Source of the DNA: a virus
IMG/VR virus record: IMGVR_UViG_3300031787_000348
Coordinates: 1-38,458 of that record
Length of the DNA stretch: 38,458 nucleotides
Direction: 5' to 3' (one strand)
In this document: one piece after another, positions 1 through 8,470 of the stretch
Numbering within the stretch: the first letter of the stretch is position 1
How the letters are laid out: every line of letters starts with the position of its first letter
Notes under the pieces: generated by a model
Databases searched by the model: none
Told to the model about the DNA's origin: nothing
Seen by the model: only the letters and a program-made list of their open reading frames with translations
Translations under genes and position numbers: made by a program

Positions 1-665
1 GTCTCCTTGTTGACCGGGTCCTCGAAGAAGACCTTGTACACCCAGTTGCTCGGTCCCTTCGGGTTGCAGGTGCCAACGTACTGCTGCGGCCCGTTGATGT
101 GTCGTCGACGGTTCAGCTGGGCTGCGATCAGCGAGAAGTAGTCGGTGCCCTCGCAGTCGGTGAGCTCGTCCATCAGGACGAAGGATGGGTGGATGCCCTT
201 GATGCGGCCGGCGATCGCCTCCTCGTACGGGATGGCGATCTGAAGGATCGTCGACCATCCGCCGAAGCGGTTGGCAACCTTCATAATCCGATCCTTCGTG
301 TTCGGGTCCAGCTTCGACGGGATCCACTCGAGGCTGATGCCATCCTCCCAGGCGGGAAGGATCAAGGTCTCCAGGTCGTGGATGACACCGAATTTGCCGG
401 TTCGGACGGAGGGTGTGACGATGAGGCCGAGAGCGTCCCAGTTCTCGTAGCAGTGCCGCACCATCTTGTGCTCGCCGCCAATCGACTTGCCCGAGCCCTT
501 CTCGCCGTAGGCCAGGATGAACGGGTTGGTGTCGTCGAAGATCTTCTTCTGGGTGGGATTGAGATCGGGAGACCACGCCGATTGGCTGGTCTTCCGTGGG
601 GCGTGATCGGGCTCGAAGTCGAGCTCCAGCGCCGCCAGCGCCTCCATCTCCTCAGGTGAACCCAT
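1..665 (-). CDS. terL: Terminase large subunit, N-terminal part (cut by window edge)
   Basis: This is the ATPase half of the DNA-packaging motor, which docks on the portal and drives DNA into the prohead. The frame opens at an ATG (complement of 663-665) behind a good AGGAG ribosome site and stays open for 221 codons to base 1, so the C-terminal nuclease domain lies outside. Seen in the sequence: a Walker A motif GEKGSGKS near residue 55, a Walker B strand FVLMDELTD near residue 165, and a coupling motif TCNPKG near residue 200. These are the standard large-terminase ATPase motifs. The gene runs opposite to every other protein gene in the window and diverges from the head operon. The candidate small subunit lies far away, near 36.4-37.0 kb. 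Confidence 0.93.
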   Translation of the reverse strand, partial: MGSPEEMEALAALELDFEPDHAPRKTSQSAWSPDLNPTQKKIFDDTNPFILAYGEKGSGKSIGGEHKMVRHCYENWDALGLIVTPSVRTGKFGVIHDLETLILPAWEDGISLEWIPSKLDPNTKDRIMKVANRFGGWSTILQIAIPYEEAIAGRIKGIHPSFVLMDELTDCEGTDYFSLIAAQLNRRRHINGPQQYVGTCNPKGPSNWVYKVFFEDPVNKE

Positions 666-667
666 CG

Positions 668-696
668 TTGACTCCTATGTCATGTTACCATATCAA
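668..696 (+). promoter_or_regulatory. Sigma70-like promoter for the rightward head operon
   Basis: TTGACT (668-673), a 17-base spacer and TATCAA (691-696) lie in an AT-rich stretch between the divergent genes. The spacer ends with GTTACC just before the -10. The same element sits at the same position in the promoter candidate at 24146-24174, which strengthens both calls. Confidence 0.55.
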
Positions 697-716
697 AAGG
701 GAAGCAATTTAAGCAA
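687..716 (-). promoter_or_regulatory. Possible leftward promoter for the terminase gene
   Basis: On the minus strand TTGCTT (716-711), an 18-base spacer and TATGGT (692-687) give a modest sigma70-like match 22 bases before the terminase start. It overlaps the rightward promoter candidate, so the two would compete or be co-regulated. Confidence 0.3.
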
Positions 717-734
717 GGAAGCCAGAGGCTCAAC

Positions 735-1001
735 ATGAAGAACAAGCTGATCATCTCCCTGAAGGACAACCCTGAACTCCAGGAGTACTTCGCCAAGAAG
801 GGTGTTGGCCGTGAATGCACCCTCGAGGTGACCGCCTCGGTCGACGACATGACCCCTGATCAGGCGACCCTTTCCGTTTCTGAGGTTGAGGCCTACGAGG
901 AGTCCGAGCCCGAGGTGGCCAGCGAACCGGCCAGCAAGGATGGCGATTACTCGGACAAGACCGAGACGGCGTCCTCCATGATGAGCGCCTTCAAGAAGTG
1001 A
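735..1001 (+). CDS. Small acidic protein of unknown function
   Basis: This 88-residue protein is the first gene of the rightward operon. The start is the ATG at 735 behind a weak AGAGG site. The N-terminal 55 residues look folded, with mixed charged and hydrophobic residues. The C-terminal part is rich in Glu, Ser and Asp and probably disordered, ending in Lys-Lys. I recognise no domain. Its stop overlaps the next gene in a GTGA junction, so the two are probably translationally coupled. Its position before the portal suggests a head-related or packaging-accessory role, which is inference only. Confidence 0.8.
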   Translation: MKNKLIISLKDNPELQEYFAKKGVGRECTLEVTASVDDMTPDQATLSVSEVEAYEESEPEVASEPASKDGDYSDKTETASSMMSAFKK

Positions 1002-1267
1002 CGGAGCGCGACGCATCCAACCCGAAGACGTTTCGAGTCGTCCGGTACTACCGCGACATTGGAGTATGGGACGGGTGGGGCATCGAGCGTTTCAGGAAAG
1101 CATGCGCCCTTCTGCAGGAAAGTCCGGAAGAGCTGGCCGCATCATGCGCCATCCCGAACAGCCAACTGCGGCAATGGATGGCGCGAGGAAAGTTTCCGTC
1201 GTACGCCGCGCTCCTGTTCCACATGCGTGAGCAGGACTGGTTCAGGGCCAAAAAACTCAAGGAATAA
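998..1267 (+). CDS. Small helix-turn-helix-like protein
   Basis: This 89-residue protein starts at a GTG overlapping the previous stop by 4 bases and ends 1 base before the portal start. Residues about 38-70 (from SPEELAASC to GKFPSYAAL) have the spacing of a helix-turn-helix, with a probable recognition helix containing NSQLRQWMARG. The rest is rich in aromatic and basic residues. It could bind DNA as a regulator or packaging accessory. A small-terminase role cannot be excluded given the position before the portal, although another candidate lies at 36351. Function unproven. Confidence 0.75.
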   Translation: MTERDASNPKTFRVVRYYRDIGVWDGWGIERFRKACALLQESPEELAASCAIPNSQLRQWMARGKFPSYAALLFHMREQDWFRAKKLKE

Positions 1268-1268
1268 A

Positions 1269-3506
1269 ATGCCACTCAACTTCAAGCTCCTGGAGGCCAA
1301 TCAAACCTCCGACGAATCGCTGGCGGCGCTGATGACGGCGAGCATGGATCGGCTGGGTCCGGATGCCACCGATGCCGCGAAGACCCAGATGCAGGACCTC
1401 TGTCGCAAGAGGAAGATCCTGGAGGACATCATCGCCTCACGCATCGACGAGGGCGCCATCCGATCGCTGTCCGCCGCGCACCTGCACGGAGCTGTCGACC
1501 TGGCCTGGGACTCCTCGACCATCACCAAGCACAACATCCCGCTGGTCATGTATGCTCAGCGTCGAATCGACACCGAGAAGTGCATTTCGGCGCTCAAGCA
1601 ATCCGGTGGCGATCGGTTCGTCAGGGTGGCCCAGGACGGGAAGAAGGAGATCGACCTCCCGAAGTTCACCGAGGTCTCGATCAACCTTGTCCGCTCGATC
1701 ATCACGCGCCGCGTTGCCGCCCAGAGCGCCCGGTTCACCAACCTCTATCCGTTCTTCAAGTACGAGGGCCGCGGCACCAGCGAGATCGACAAGCTCCGCG
1801 CCGACGTGCTCTCGCAGCGGATGGACATCATGTCGGACCAGTACGGGTATCGACCGCTTATCATCCAGTGCATCCGCGACATGCTGATGTACCCGTTCTG
1901 CATCGCCTTCCCGGCGGCCAAGTGGGACCGCGAAGTGGAGTGGTACGACGCGGACATGGATCGCGCCGAGGAGCTGCAGAGCCAGCAGCCTGAACCGAAG
2001 AGTAGGGTGCGCCGCGAGGGTGTTCCGATCATCCTGCCGCATGCCAGCCGCGTTTTCTACGACACCTCGCATCCGGTTTCCTCGATCAACTCGGACAGCG
2101 GCTGCGAGTACTTCGGGTTCTGGGACGTGGTCCGCTTCGGCAGCATCGTCAACAACGCGAACTACTTCAACCTGACCGCGGTCGCATACGACGCCAACCG
2201 CAACTCCTGGTTCAGCAATCACTCGAGCTACTTCACGCAGTACTACACCACGATCACCCCGTACAAGGCCGAGCAGATCGGCGCCAACAACGATCGCAAG
2301 AGCGGGGTCGGCGAGTTCTCCCAGTCGATGCTGGACTCGTCGGTGTTTATCACCCACGTCTACATGAAGCTGATCCCCAACCAGTGGGGCTTCGGCAAGT
2401 ACCCGTTCCCGGTCTGGGTCCATTTCGTCGTGGTCAACTCCCGCGACGTCATCGCCGCGGAGATCATGCCGGACTGCCCGGGATTCGTCTTCGCGTACAA
2501 CAACTCGAGCCAGCGGCTGATCAACCTGTCGATGGCCCACGAGCTGATGCCGTTCCAGGACCAGCTCTCGAATCTGTTCAGCCAGCTGCTGGAGTGCGCC
2601 AATCGCGACGCCTTCGGTATCGCCATGCTGAACCTGGACGCCTTCCCGGTGGAGAACGCGGACTCCAAGAAGACCCTCGAGGAGTTCCGTGATGCCATGA
2701 GGGGCAAGGCCTTCTTCTCGAAGGTCAGCACCATGGAGGTCTCGATCACCAAGATGAAGGAGCTTGGTGTCGACCTGAACAACATCTTCACCGTGGTGCG
2801 GCAGCCACCCAACACCGGGCTGAACACGATCATCAAGGCCATCGGCGACACCATTATGATGGCTGAGCGCGTCATGGCGCTCTCGCCCCAGGAGCAGGGC
2901 CAGCAGAGCCCCCGCGAGACCTCTGCGACCGAAGTGCAGATCATCGCCGGCACCACCGAGAACATCTACCAGTTCATCAGCGACGCGGTCGACGAGGGTC
3001 GCTCCGCGATGAAGCGGTATCTCTACAACGCCCTGATCTCCCTGGGCACCGAGGACATCTACCTCCCGGTGGTCAGCCGGTATCGCAGGGAAGTCGCCGA
3101 GAAGGCGGGCTTCACCATCGAGAACGAGTCCGATGCGGCCCAGATGCCGAGCGACGCCCCGCGCCAGTTCACGGTGGTCGGGAAGAAGCGCAACCTCGTC
3201 GCCGAATACGTTTTCAACAGCCGCGACGGTGCGGAACGCGCATCGAACATCCAGGGCGCCCAGACGCTCGTGCAGATGCTCGGCGTGCTCATGCAGCCGG
3301 CCGTGCTGTCGATGCTCACCAAGGAGAAGCTGGCCGACATCATCAACACCATCATCCGCCAATCGGGTGCCGGTGTGGATGTCATGGTCGAGCCTGCCCC
3401 GGGCGAAGGAGGGAGCCCGGTTCTCGGACAAACTCAAGCTGTCCCGGGAGCCGCTCCGACCGCCATCCCGGATCAGGTTCTACAGGGCCAGATTCCCCGC
3501 GCATAA
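1269..3506 (+). CDS. Portal protein (head-tail connector)
   Basis: The portal forms the dodecameric ring at the DNA-entry vertex, nucleates head assembly, and binds terminase and then the tail adaptor. The 745-residue length fits the large portals of podoviruses. The start is the ATG at 1269, since the upstream in-frame extension only shadows the preceding small gene. The sequence is a long alpha/beta protein. Its middle contains aromatic-rich strands and a region around residues 495-560 (FTVVRQPPNTGLN, then a helix with MMAERVMALS) that resembles a portal stem and crown helix region. The C-terminus is Gly/Pro-rich and flexible. The identification rests on length, style and position before scaffold and capsid genes rather than on one decisive motif. 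Confidence 0.8.
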   Translation: MPLNFKLLEANQTSDESLAALMTASMDRLGPDATDAAKTQMQDLCRKRKILEDIIASRIDEGAIRSLSAAHLHGAVDLAWDSSTITKHNIPLVMYAQRRIDTEKCISALKQSGGDRFVRVAQDGKKEIDLPKFTEVSINLVRSIITRRVAAQSARFTNLYPFFKYEGRGTSEIDKLRADVLSQRMDIMSDQYGYRPLIIQCIRDMLMYPFCIAFPAAKWDREVEWYDADMDRAEELQSQQPEPKSRVRREGVPIILPHASRVFYDTSHPVSSINSDSGCEYFGFWDVVRFGSIVNNANYFNLTAVAYDANRNSWFSNHSSYFTQYYTTITPYKAEQIGANNDRKSGVGEFSQSMLDSSVFITHVYMKLIPNQWGFGKYPFPVWVHFVVVNSRDVIAAEIMPDCPGFVFAYNNSSQRLINLSMAHELMPFQDQLSNLFSQLLECANRDAFGIAMLNLDAFPVENADSKKTLEEFRDAMRGKAFFSKVSTMEVSITKMKELGVDLNNIFTVVRQPPNTGLNTIIKAIGDTIMMAERVMALSPQEQGQQSPRETSATEVQIIAGTTENIYQFISDAVDEGRSAMKRYLYNALISLGTEDIYLPVVSRYRREVAEKAGFTIENESDAAQMPSDAPRQFTVVGKKRNLVAEYVFNSRDGAERASNIQGAQTLVQMLGVLMQPAVLSMLTKEKLADIINTIIRQSGAGVDVMVEPAPGEGGSPVLGQTQAVPGAAPTAIPDQVLQGQIPRA

Positions 3507-3524
3507 CAAGACCAGGAGAGGCAC

Positions 3525-4820
3525 ATGTCCACCGAAACACAACAGACCCCACAGACCCCGCAGCGGCTCATTGACGACCCGCTGCTTTCAGCACTCGCCG
3601 AAGACCTGAACCTCATCAGCCAGACGGAGCGTGCGGTCGAGAAGACCGAGCCGCCGCCCATCAAGCCGGTCGAGGATCCGGCGGCGACGGCAAAGACCGA
3701 AACCAAGCCCACGGAGACCAAGCCGGTCGAGCAGCCGATCAAGGGCTCGGTCAAGCCGCGGGTCAGCATCGCCGAGGAGGTCAAGAAGGCCGTCAGGGAG
3801 GTGCTCCCCGCGCCGCCCGTCCCGCAGCTCCCGCCCAAGCAGGAGCCAGCCGAGGACAAGATCGACACGGCCGGCTTGGTCGATGCCCAGATCGAGGAGC
3901 TCGAGGACGCGATGTATCTCGAGAAGAAGGACCCTTCCAAGAAGGGGTTCGCCAAGAAGCTGAACGAGTTCTACCGCTCGGTGGACAAGTGGGTGGCCGA
4001 TCACAAGGACGATCCGGATCGCACCTTCGACGAGAACGATCGCGAGTTCACCGCCTTCCTCGAGAAGAGCAAACCGAAGTGGGACGGCGGGCAGCGAGAC
4101 AAGATCCGCCGCGATCGCATCGTCGAGGAGACCAAGCAGCGTGCCCTCGAGGAGGTCAAGCCCCAGATCGAGCAGGCCAACAACATGGCCCGCGAAGCCA
4201 AGTATGGCCCGGTCCTGGAGCGTCGCCTCAACGAGGCTGTCGGCGAGTTCGACAAGCTGACCTCCAGCGAGGACCCCTTGGAGAAGGATGTGTTCACGCA
4301 GTCCAAGGAGACCTTCAGCACCCTGGCCTCGGACTGGCTCCGGCTCACCGAAGGCCTCGACAGCCTGCAGGCGCCCAGGGACAAGCAGCAGGCCTCGCGT
4401 CATGCCTGGCTGTTGAATTTCGTCGCCAACAAGGGCGCCGAGTTCGAGGCCAAGGGTGGTGACGCCAAGGTGCGCGACGGCAAGACGTTCCTGCACCCGG
4501 CCGAGTACGGCCGCCGTCGTCAGTCTGGCCAGGATGTCTCCGGCCACTGGACGTTCACCCAGGACGACATCGTCTCCCGGCTCCGCGATGAGGTCATCAG
4601 CGAGGCGAAGGATATCATCCAGGAAGAGGAAAAACGGGCCACTGAACGGGGGTTTGTCCGGCAGAAGCCGGCGGCCAAGCCCAAACCGGCAGAAGAGCCG
4701 AAGCCGACAGGTGGCATCCGTGCGACCACCACTCCCGCTCCTGGTGCGGTGCAGCCCAGTGAAAACGGGTCTCTGGATCACCCAGGCACAGAGGTCATCA
4801 GTATTCTCGGCCTCCGGTAG
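3525..4820 (+). CDS. Probable scaffold / capsid assembly protein
   Basis: This 431-residue protein sits between portal and major capsid genes, the usual place of the internal scaffold that guides prohead assembly. It starts at 3525 behind AGGAGAGG. Residues 1-110 are Pro/Glu/Lys-rich and probably disordered (runs such as KPTETKPVEQPIKG). Residues about 115-370 are highly charged and helical, consistent with a coiled coil. Residues 370-415 are again Lys/Pro-rich, and the last 15 residues regain hydrophobic character (TEVISILGLR), which might contact the capsid protein. There is no protease motif. The call rests on composition and position. Confidence 0.65.
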   Translation: MSTETQQTPQTPQRLIDDPLLSALAEDLNLISQTERAVEKTEPPPIKPVEDPAATAKTETKPTETKPVEQPIKGSVKPRVSIAEEVKKAVREVLPAPPVPQLPPKQEPAEDKIDTAGLVDAQIEELEDAMYLEKKDPSKKGFAKKLNEFYRSVDKWVADHKDDPDRTFDENDREFTAFLEKSKPKWDGGQRDKIRRDRIVEETKQRALEEVKPQIEQANNMAREAKYGPVLERRLNEAVGEFDKLTSSEDPLEKDVFTQSKETFSTLASDWLRLTEGLDSLQAPRDKQQASRHAWLLNFVANKGAEFEAKGGDAKVRDGKTFLHPAEYGRRRQSGQDVSGHWTFTQDDIVSRLRDEVISEAKDIIQEEEKRATERGFVRQKPAAKPKPAEEPKPTGGIRATTTPAPGAVQPSENGSLDHPGTEVISILGLR

Positions 4821-4846
4821 AATTTACCGAACAGGCAAATCGCCAT

Positions 4847-4894
4847 CCCGCCGCTGTCGCGCTGACAAAACGCGATGCCGGCGGGCCTTTTTTT
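4847..4894 (+). terminator. Rho-independent terminator / attenuator before the capsid gene
   Basis: The outer stem pairs CCCGCCG (4847-4853) with CGGCGGG (4879-4885). The inner stem pairs CGCG (4858-4861) with CGCG (4871-4874). Seven T residues follow at 4888-4894. It lies between scaffold and capsid genes, so it could reduce read-through or act as an RNA-processing site that gives the capsid gene its own transcript end. Confidence 0.8.
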
Positions 4895-4958
4895 GCCACC
4901 GCACCGGAGGAGTGACAGAACGGGAACGAGACAAGGAGACACCACAGGAGTTAATAAT

Positions 4959-6755
4959 ATGTCTGTCCAGACCCAGTTCCCCGGCTTCAATGCCAACAAC
5001 TGCACGCCGCTGTTTTTCGATGTCGACGGCAGTGCCGGCGCATCCCTGACCCGTGCTGACATTCGTCCCTTCACGAAGGACGACTTCGCTGCACAGGGCT
5101 TCAAGGAGGTCGGCATGGACCGCATCATCGCCCAGACCAAGGAGGCCCGCCTCGTTGGTGTTCAGCAGCGGTCCCTGATGGACCTCATCCTTTCCCGCCA
5201 TGCCCCGCTCAAGGAGGGCAGCCCCGGCAAGGACCAGTCCATCATCGCCCCGTACCGGCTCGTCCCGCGCCGGACGCTCGTCAACATCAACTACTTCCTG
5301 ATCTCCGCGGGCAGTGCCACTCCCCCGAACGATCCGGCCACCCCGTTCCCGAGCTCGCTGCCGGCGACCGCGTGGTATCTGACCGTCGCCGCCTCGACCG
5401 GTGGCTTCGGCAGCGCGATCAAGAACATCGAGAAGTACTTCCTCCCGGGCATGTACATGGTCGCCGAGACCACCGCCCGCCACGCCGGCACCCCCTGGCA
5501 GACCTTCGTTGGCGGTGGCAACATCGACTCCGGCCTCACGATCCAGTACCGGGTCGTCGCCGCGGTCGGCAAGTCTGGCGACACCAACACCGCCTACCTG
5601 GTCGTCGCTCCGACCGAGTTCCAGTCCTACGAGGCCAGCGTTTCCGCTTGGAACGCCTACAAGGGCAACACCAGTGGCTCGCCGTCGCCCCAGGCCCGGG
5701 CGGCCTCTGCTGAGGTCACCAAGGGCACCCTCCTGCTCATGGCCAACTCGGTCTCCGACAAGGAGGCCTGGTGCAACCAGCAGCCGGCCATCAACAACCT
5801 GGGACTCATCGAGTACTGGCGCCAGACCTACCGCTGGACCCACCAGTACAACGACGAGTACCTCAAGGCGCTTGAGGCTCCGCTCACCTCGGACTTCTAC
5901 AAGAAGTTCCGCAACCTGCCGATCGCCGAGCAGCGGCGCCAGCAGGAGATGCTGATGCAGAAGTGGTACTTCAACACCGTCTTCTACGGTCAGCGCATCT
6001 CCGACAAGCAGGCCCTCAACAGCTGGACCGAGCTGCCGACGGTCGACGACATCACCAACCCGGGCAACCCGCTCGAGTACAAGTCGAACACCCTCGGCAT
6101 TCGCACCCAGCTCGGCGAGTGCGGCAAGGTGCTCGACCTCAACGGTGGCGCCCTCAACGTCGACACGCTCATGGAGCTGTCGTACAACCTGAAGCGCGAG
6201 CGCGGCAACGACGGTTCCTCGATCGAGACCATCGACCTGATGGGCGACCGTTTCACCAAGTCCAAGCTGCGCGATCTGATGATCGGCTACTACAAGGCCA
6301 AGTACGGCGCGAACATCCAGATCAACATGCAGCTCGGGCAGAAGATCGTGGACAGCGTCACCAACCGGATGGTGTTCGAGTACGACAAGTACGACCTCCC
6401 GGACCAGGGTGTCTCCATCGCCTACTTCACCGACACGTTCTTCGACGACCGCATCGCGGCGTCGGCGAGCCTCGGCGCCTCGGCCGGCACCAAGAACCGC
6501 GCCCGCCAGCTGTGGATGGTCGACTGGTCCGACATCCTCGTCGGCGTGCTCGGCAGCCGCTCGGTGAGCCGCCAGACCAACCTGGCCGACAACCTGTACA
6601 ACTGCGTGATCGACCCGAACGTCAATCACTACAAGCTGAACAGCCGGACCATCGAGGTGCAGGTCGGCAACGCCAACCGGCACACCGTGATCGAGAACTT
6701 CAGCGACGCCTGCCCGACGGTCACCGTCAGCGGCTGCGCCCCGACCACGCCCTAA
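4959..6755 (+). CDS. Major capsid protein
   Basis: This 598-residue protein would form the icosahedral shell. The start is the ATG at 4959 behind ACAGGAG, the strongest ribosome site nearby. An in-frame extension upstream would cross the terminator and is rejected. Features: a short N-terminal arm, a basic loop around residues 90-115, and long alternating strands and helices rich in Asn, Tyr and Gly, as in HK97-type shell proteins of podoviruses. The gene lies between stem-loops at 4847 and 6765, which fits a highly expressed structural gene. The C-terminus carries two Cys residues (about 584 and 592). The fold is inferred from position and composition. Confidence 0.8.
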   Translation: MSVQTQFPGFNANNCTPLFFDVDGSAGASLTRADIRPFTKDDFAAQGFKEVGMDRIIAQTKEARLVGVQQRSLMDLILSRHAPLKEGSPGKDQSIIAPYRLVPRRTLVNINYFLISAGSATPPNDPATPFPSSLPATAWYLTVAASTGGFGSAIKNIEKYFLPGMYMVAETTARHAGTPWQTFVGGGNIDSGLTIQYRVVAAVGKSGDTNTAYLVVAPTEFQSYEASVSAWNAYKGNTSGSPSPQARAASAEVTKGTLLLMANSVSDKEAWCNQQPAINNLGLIEYWRQTYRWTHQYNDEYLKALEAPLTSDFYKKFRNLPIAEQRRQQEMLMQKWYFNTVFYGQRISDKQALNSWTELPTVDDITNPGNPLEYKSNTLGIRTQLGECGKVLDLNGGALNVDTLMELSYNLKRERGNDGSSIETIDLMGDRFTKSKLRDLMIGYYKAKYGANIQINMQLGQKIVDSVTNRMVFEYDKYDLPDQGVSIAYFTDTFFDDRIAASASLGASAGTKNRARQLWMVDWSDILVGVLGSRSVSRQTNLADNLYNCVIDPNVNHYKLNSRTIEVQVGNANRHTVIENFSDACPTVTVSGCAPTTP

Positions 6756-6764
6756 CCCAACCGA

Positions 6765-6802
6765 TGACGGGGAGCCCTGGTGAAAACTGGGGTTCCCCGT
6801 CA
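6765..6802 (+). terminator. Strong stem-loop after the capsid gene
   Basis: A 13-bp stem pairs TGACGGGGAGCCC (6765-6777) with GGGTTCCCCGTCA (6790-6802), with one G-T wobble. The following CTTCTCCTT is pyrimidine-rich but is not a T run, so termination would be partial. The core ACGGGGAGCCC is repeated in the terminator at 16607. Confidence 0.6.
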
Positions 6803-6838
6803 CTTCTCCTTCAACCGCAACCGTAGAAAGCATATCTC

Positions 6839-7267
6839 ATGGCTCATTCCGCTACTCCCTCCCACCAGACTGGCGCCGTCCAGAAGCCGTTCGTTCGTGA
6901 AGCTGGCGACCGATCCTTTGCCGGTGAAGTCGAGTTCCAGAAGGTTGTCACCCTCCAAAACCCTGTTCGACGCAAGGTAACCGTCGTTGCCTCCGCCGGA
7001 AGCGTTCAAGGTGACGCTGCCGCAATTCCGGCTGAAGCGAACTTTATTTCCGTCACCGGAGCCGACGGCACGAAGGGCGCGATTCTTCCGCCCGTCCCTG
7101 CCGGCAGCGAGCTGGTGATCTACAACGCTGGCGGATCAGCCCTCAAGGTGTACCCGCAGACCGGCGGCGCGATCGGAGCTGGATCGGCAAACGCGTCGGT
7201 CAACCTGTCCTCGAGGGCTACATTCCGGGCGGTTTGCCTGGATGGCGTGAACTGGACTGCGCCCTGA
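6839..7267 (+). CDS. Head decoration-like / small structural protein
   Basis: This 142-residue protein directly follows the capsid gene. Residues 75-142 contain a beta-rich pattern common in phage decoration and fibre proteins, with ILPPVPAGSELVIYNAGG, then LKVYPQTGGAIG, then a Trp-containing C-terminus. The N-terminal 35 residues are polar and may be an arm. It is flanked by the stem-loop at 6765 and the terminator at 7306, so it may be expressed with the capsid protein. A trimeric shell-stabilising role is likely from position but not proven. The start ATG at 6839 has only a weak AGAAAG site. Confidence 0.65.
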   Translation: MAHSATPSHQTGAVQKPFVREAGDRSFAGEVEFQKVVTLQNPVRRKVTVVASAGSVQGDAAAIPAEANFISVTGADGTKGAILPPVPAGSELVIYNAGGSALKVYPQTGGAIGAGSANASVNLSSRATFRAVCLDGVNWTAP

Positions 7268-7305
7268 ATCATCTTTGGTGCTGTCCTCTCCCGGCACCTA
7301 ACCCG

Positions 7306-7343
7306 GCTCCCGGCGTGGCGCGTTGTCGCGCCGGGGGCTTTTT
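7306..7343 (+). terminator. Rho-independent terminator
   Basis: A 10-bp stem pairs GCTCCCGGCG (7306-7315) with CGCCGGGGGC (7329-7338) and is followed by five T residues. It ends the capsid/decoration unit just before the lipoprotein gene. Confidence 0.85.
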
Positions 7344-7355
7344 GTTGCATCAGAT

Positions 7356-8159
7356 ATGAAATTCGCCCGTTTTTTCACGATCATTGCAATCCTCCTGGCC
7401 TTCGTCGGCTGCTCAGTGTTCAAGCCGGCGACCGGGAACCAGTCCAAGATCGAGGCGAAAGCCGGCGTCGTGGACGGAAAGCTGACTGAGGAGTCCCGCG
7501 CCCTGACCACGGGCGCCCTCGACGCCCTCGGCTTCGCACCCACAAACCCTCCGACCCAGCTGGCCAAGCGTTTCCTGGAGCGCGACCAGCAGATCGAGGG
7601 CGTTCCTGCAGAGCGCATCGACGTTGCCGGCATCCTTGCCACGAACAAGGCGGCGATCGAATCGCTTGAGCGAAGGTTCCTCCAGCAGCAGCAGCTCTTG
7701 GAGGAGCGCACTGCCCTGAGGGCCGAGCTCGAGAAAGCCAACGCCAGGCTTCTGGAGCTCGGCCGAATGTACGAACAGGAGAAGTCCAAGTCTCTGGTCG
7801 GAAGGATCAAGGCTTGGGTGCTCGGGACGTTTGGTCTCGGCGGCCTGATCGCACTCGTCATCTTCTGTCCCGCGGCCCTGCCCATCATTGGGTCCATCGC
7901 CTCGTTCCTGGTGTCCAGGATCCCGTCGGTCGCGAACCTGATCGGAGTGGTCGGCAAGAGCGCCTTCGACGCCGTGTGCAAGGGCGTCGGGAATGCTCGC
8001 TCCAGCCTGAAGGAGGCGTCGAAGCACAATCCCGACAAGAAGTACTCGGCCGCCGAGGTGCTTGAGATGCTCGACACCGAGCTGAAGGAGTCGACCGAGG
8101 TTGGCTCTGCGAATTTCCGTCCGCTGATCGAAGCCCGTCGTAGCCAGCTGAATGTATGA
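7356..8159 (+). CDS. Predicted lipoprotein with coiled coil and internal membrane segments
   Basis: This 267-residue protein begins at the ATG at 7356, which gives a classic lipoprotein signal: MKFAR, a hydrophobic stretch, then lipobox AFVGC with Cys at about residue 20. Earlier in-frame starts fall inside the terminator and are rejected. Residues about 110-145 are a Gln/Glu/Leu-rich coiled coil (LQQQQLLEERTALRAELEK). Residues about 155-195 are strongly hydrophobic and could cross the membrane once or twice. The C-terminal third is charged. It overlaps the next gene by ATGA. Such a protein could act in lysis (spanin-like) or envelope modification, but I recognise no family. Confidence 0.75.
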   Translation: MKFARFFTIIAILLAFVGCSVFKPATGNQSKIEAKAGVVDGKLTEESRALTTGALDALGFAPTNPPTQLAKRFLERDQQIEGVPAERIDVAGILATNKAAIESLERRFLQQQQLLEERTALRAELEKANARLLELGRMYEQEKSKSLVGRIKAWVLGTFGLGGLIALVIFCPAALPIIGSIASFLVSRIPSVANLIGVVGKSAFDAVCKGVGNARSSLKEASKHNPDKKYSAAEVLEMLDTELKESTEVGSANFRPLIEARRSQLNV

Positions 8160-8434
8160 TCGCTATCCTTCACTTCATGTTCGGCGACTCGGAGCGGGCT
8201 AATTCCGTGCCGGCGATCCTGGCCAAGGGCTCGCTGGGGATTGCTGCTGCCGTGACCGCGAAGGCGTCTGCGACGGACCTTGCCGGCTACCTGCAGCTTA
8301 CCGCCTTGATTCTTGGAATCCTTGTAACGCTACTCACGATCATCAGCTTGGTCCTGACGATTGAGCGCAAGTGGCGCATCCGCAGCCATGAGCGCAGCAG
8401 CGGTCACATTCTCAACGTCAAAGACGAGCGGTGA
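8156..8434 (+). CDS. Small membrane protein, holin candidate
   Basis: This 92-residue protein is coupled to the lipoprotein gene by an ATGA overlap. Residues 22-38 are Ala-rich and mildly hydrophobic. Residues about 47-69 form one clear membrane helix (ALILGILVTLLTIISLVL), followed by a strongly basic tail with ERKWRIR. Size, membrane helix, charged tail and pairing with a lipoprotein are compatible with a holin or an inner-membrane lysis partner, but no endolysin is visible nearby, so this remains a guess. Confidence 0.65.
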   Translation: MIAILHFMFGDSERANSVPAILAKGSLGIAAAVTAKASATDLAGYLQLTALILGILVTLLTIISLVLTIERKWRIRSHERSSGHILNVKDER

Positions 8435-8470
8435 CTTGACCAGAGTCTGCGCTCAGCAAAACATTCACCC

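Noticed and set aside
99-659. Open frame of 186 codons on the + strand
   Set aside because: It lies opposite the terminase large subunit, which has clear Walker A, Walker B and coupling motifs.
1059-1268. N-terminal extension of the portal
   Set aside because: The extension shadows the small HTH-like gene; the ATG at 1269 matches gene spacing.
1437-3437. Antisense open frame of 666 codons
   Set aside because: Shadow of the portal gene with the same GC-driven composition; no ribosome site or motif.
4824-6833. Antisense open frame of 669 codons
   Set aside because: Shadow of the capsid gene, crossing its terminator and ribosome site.
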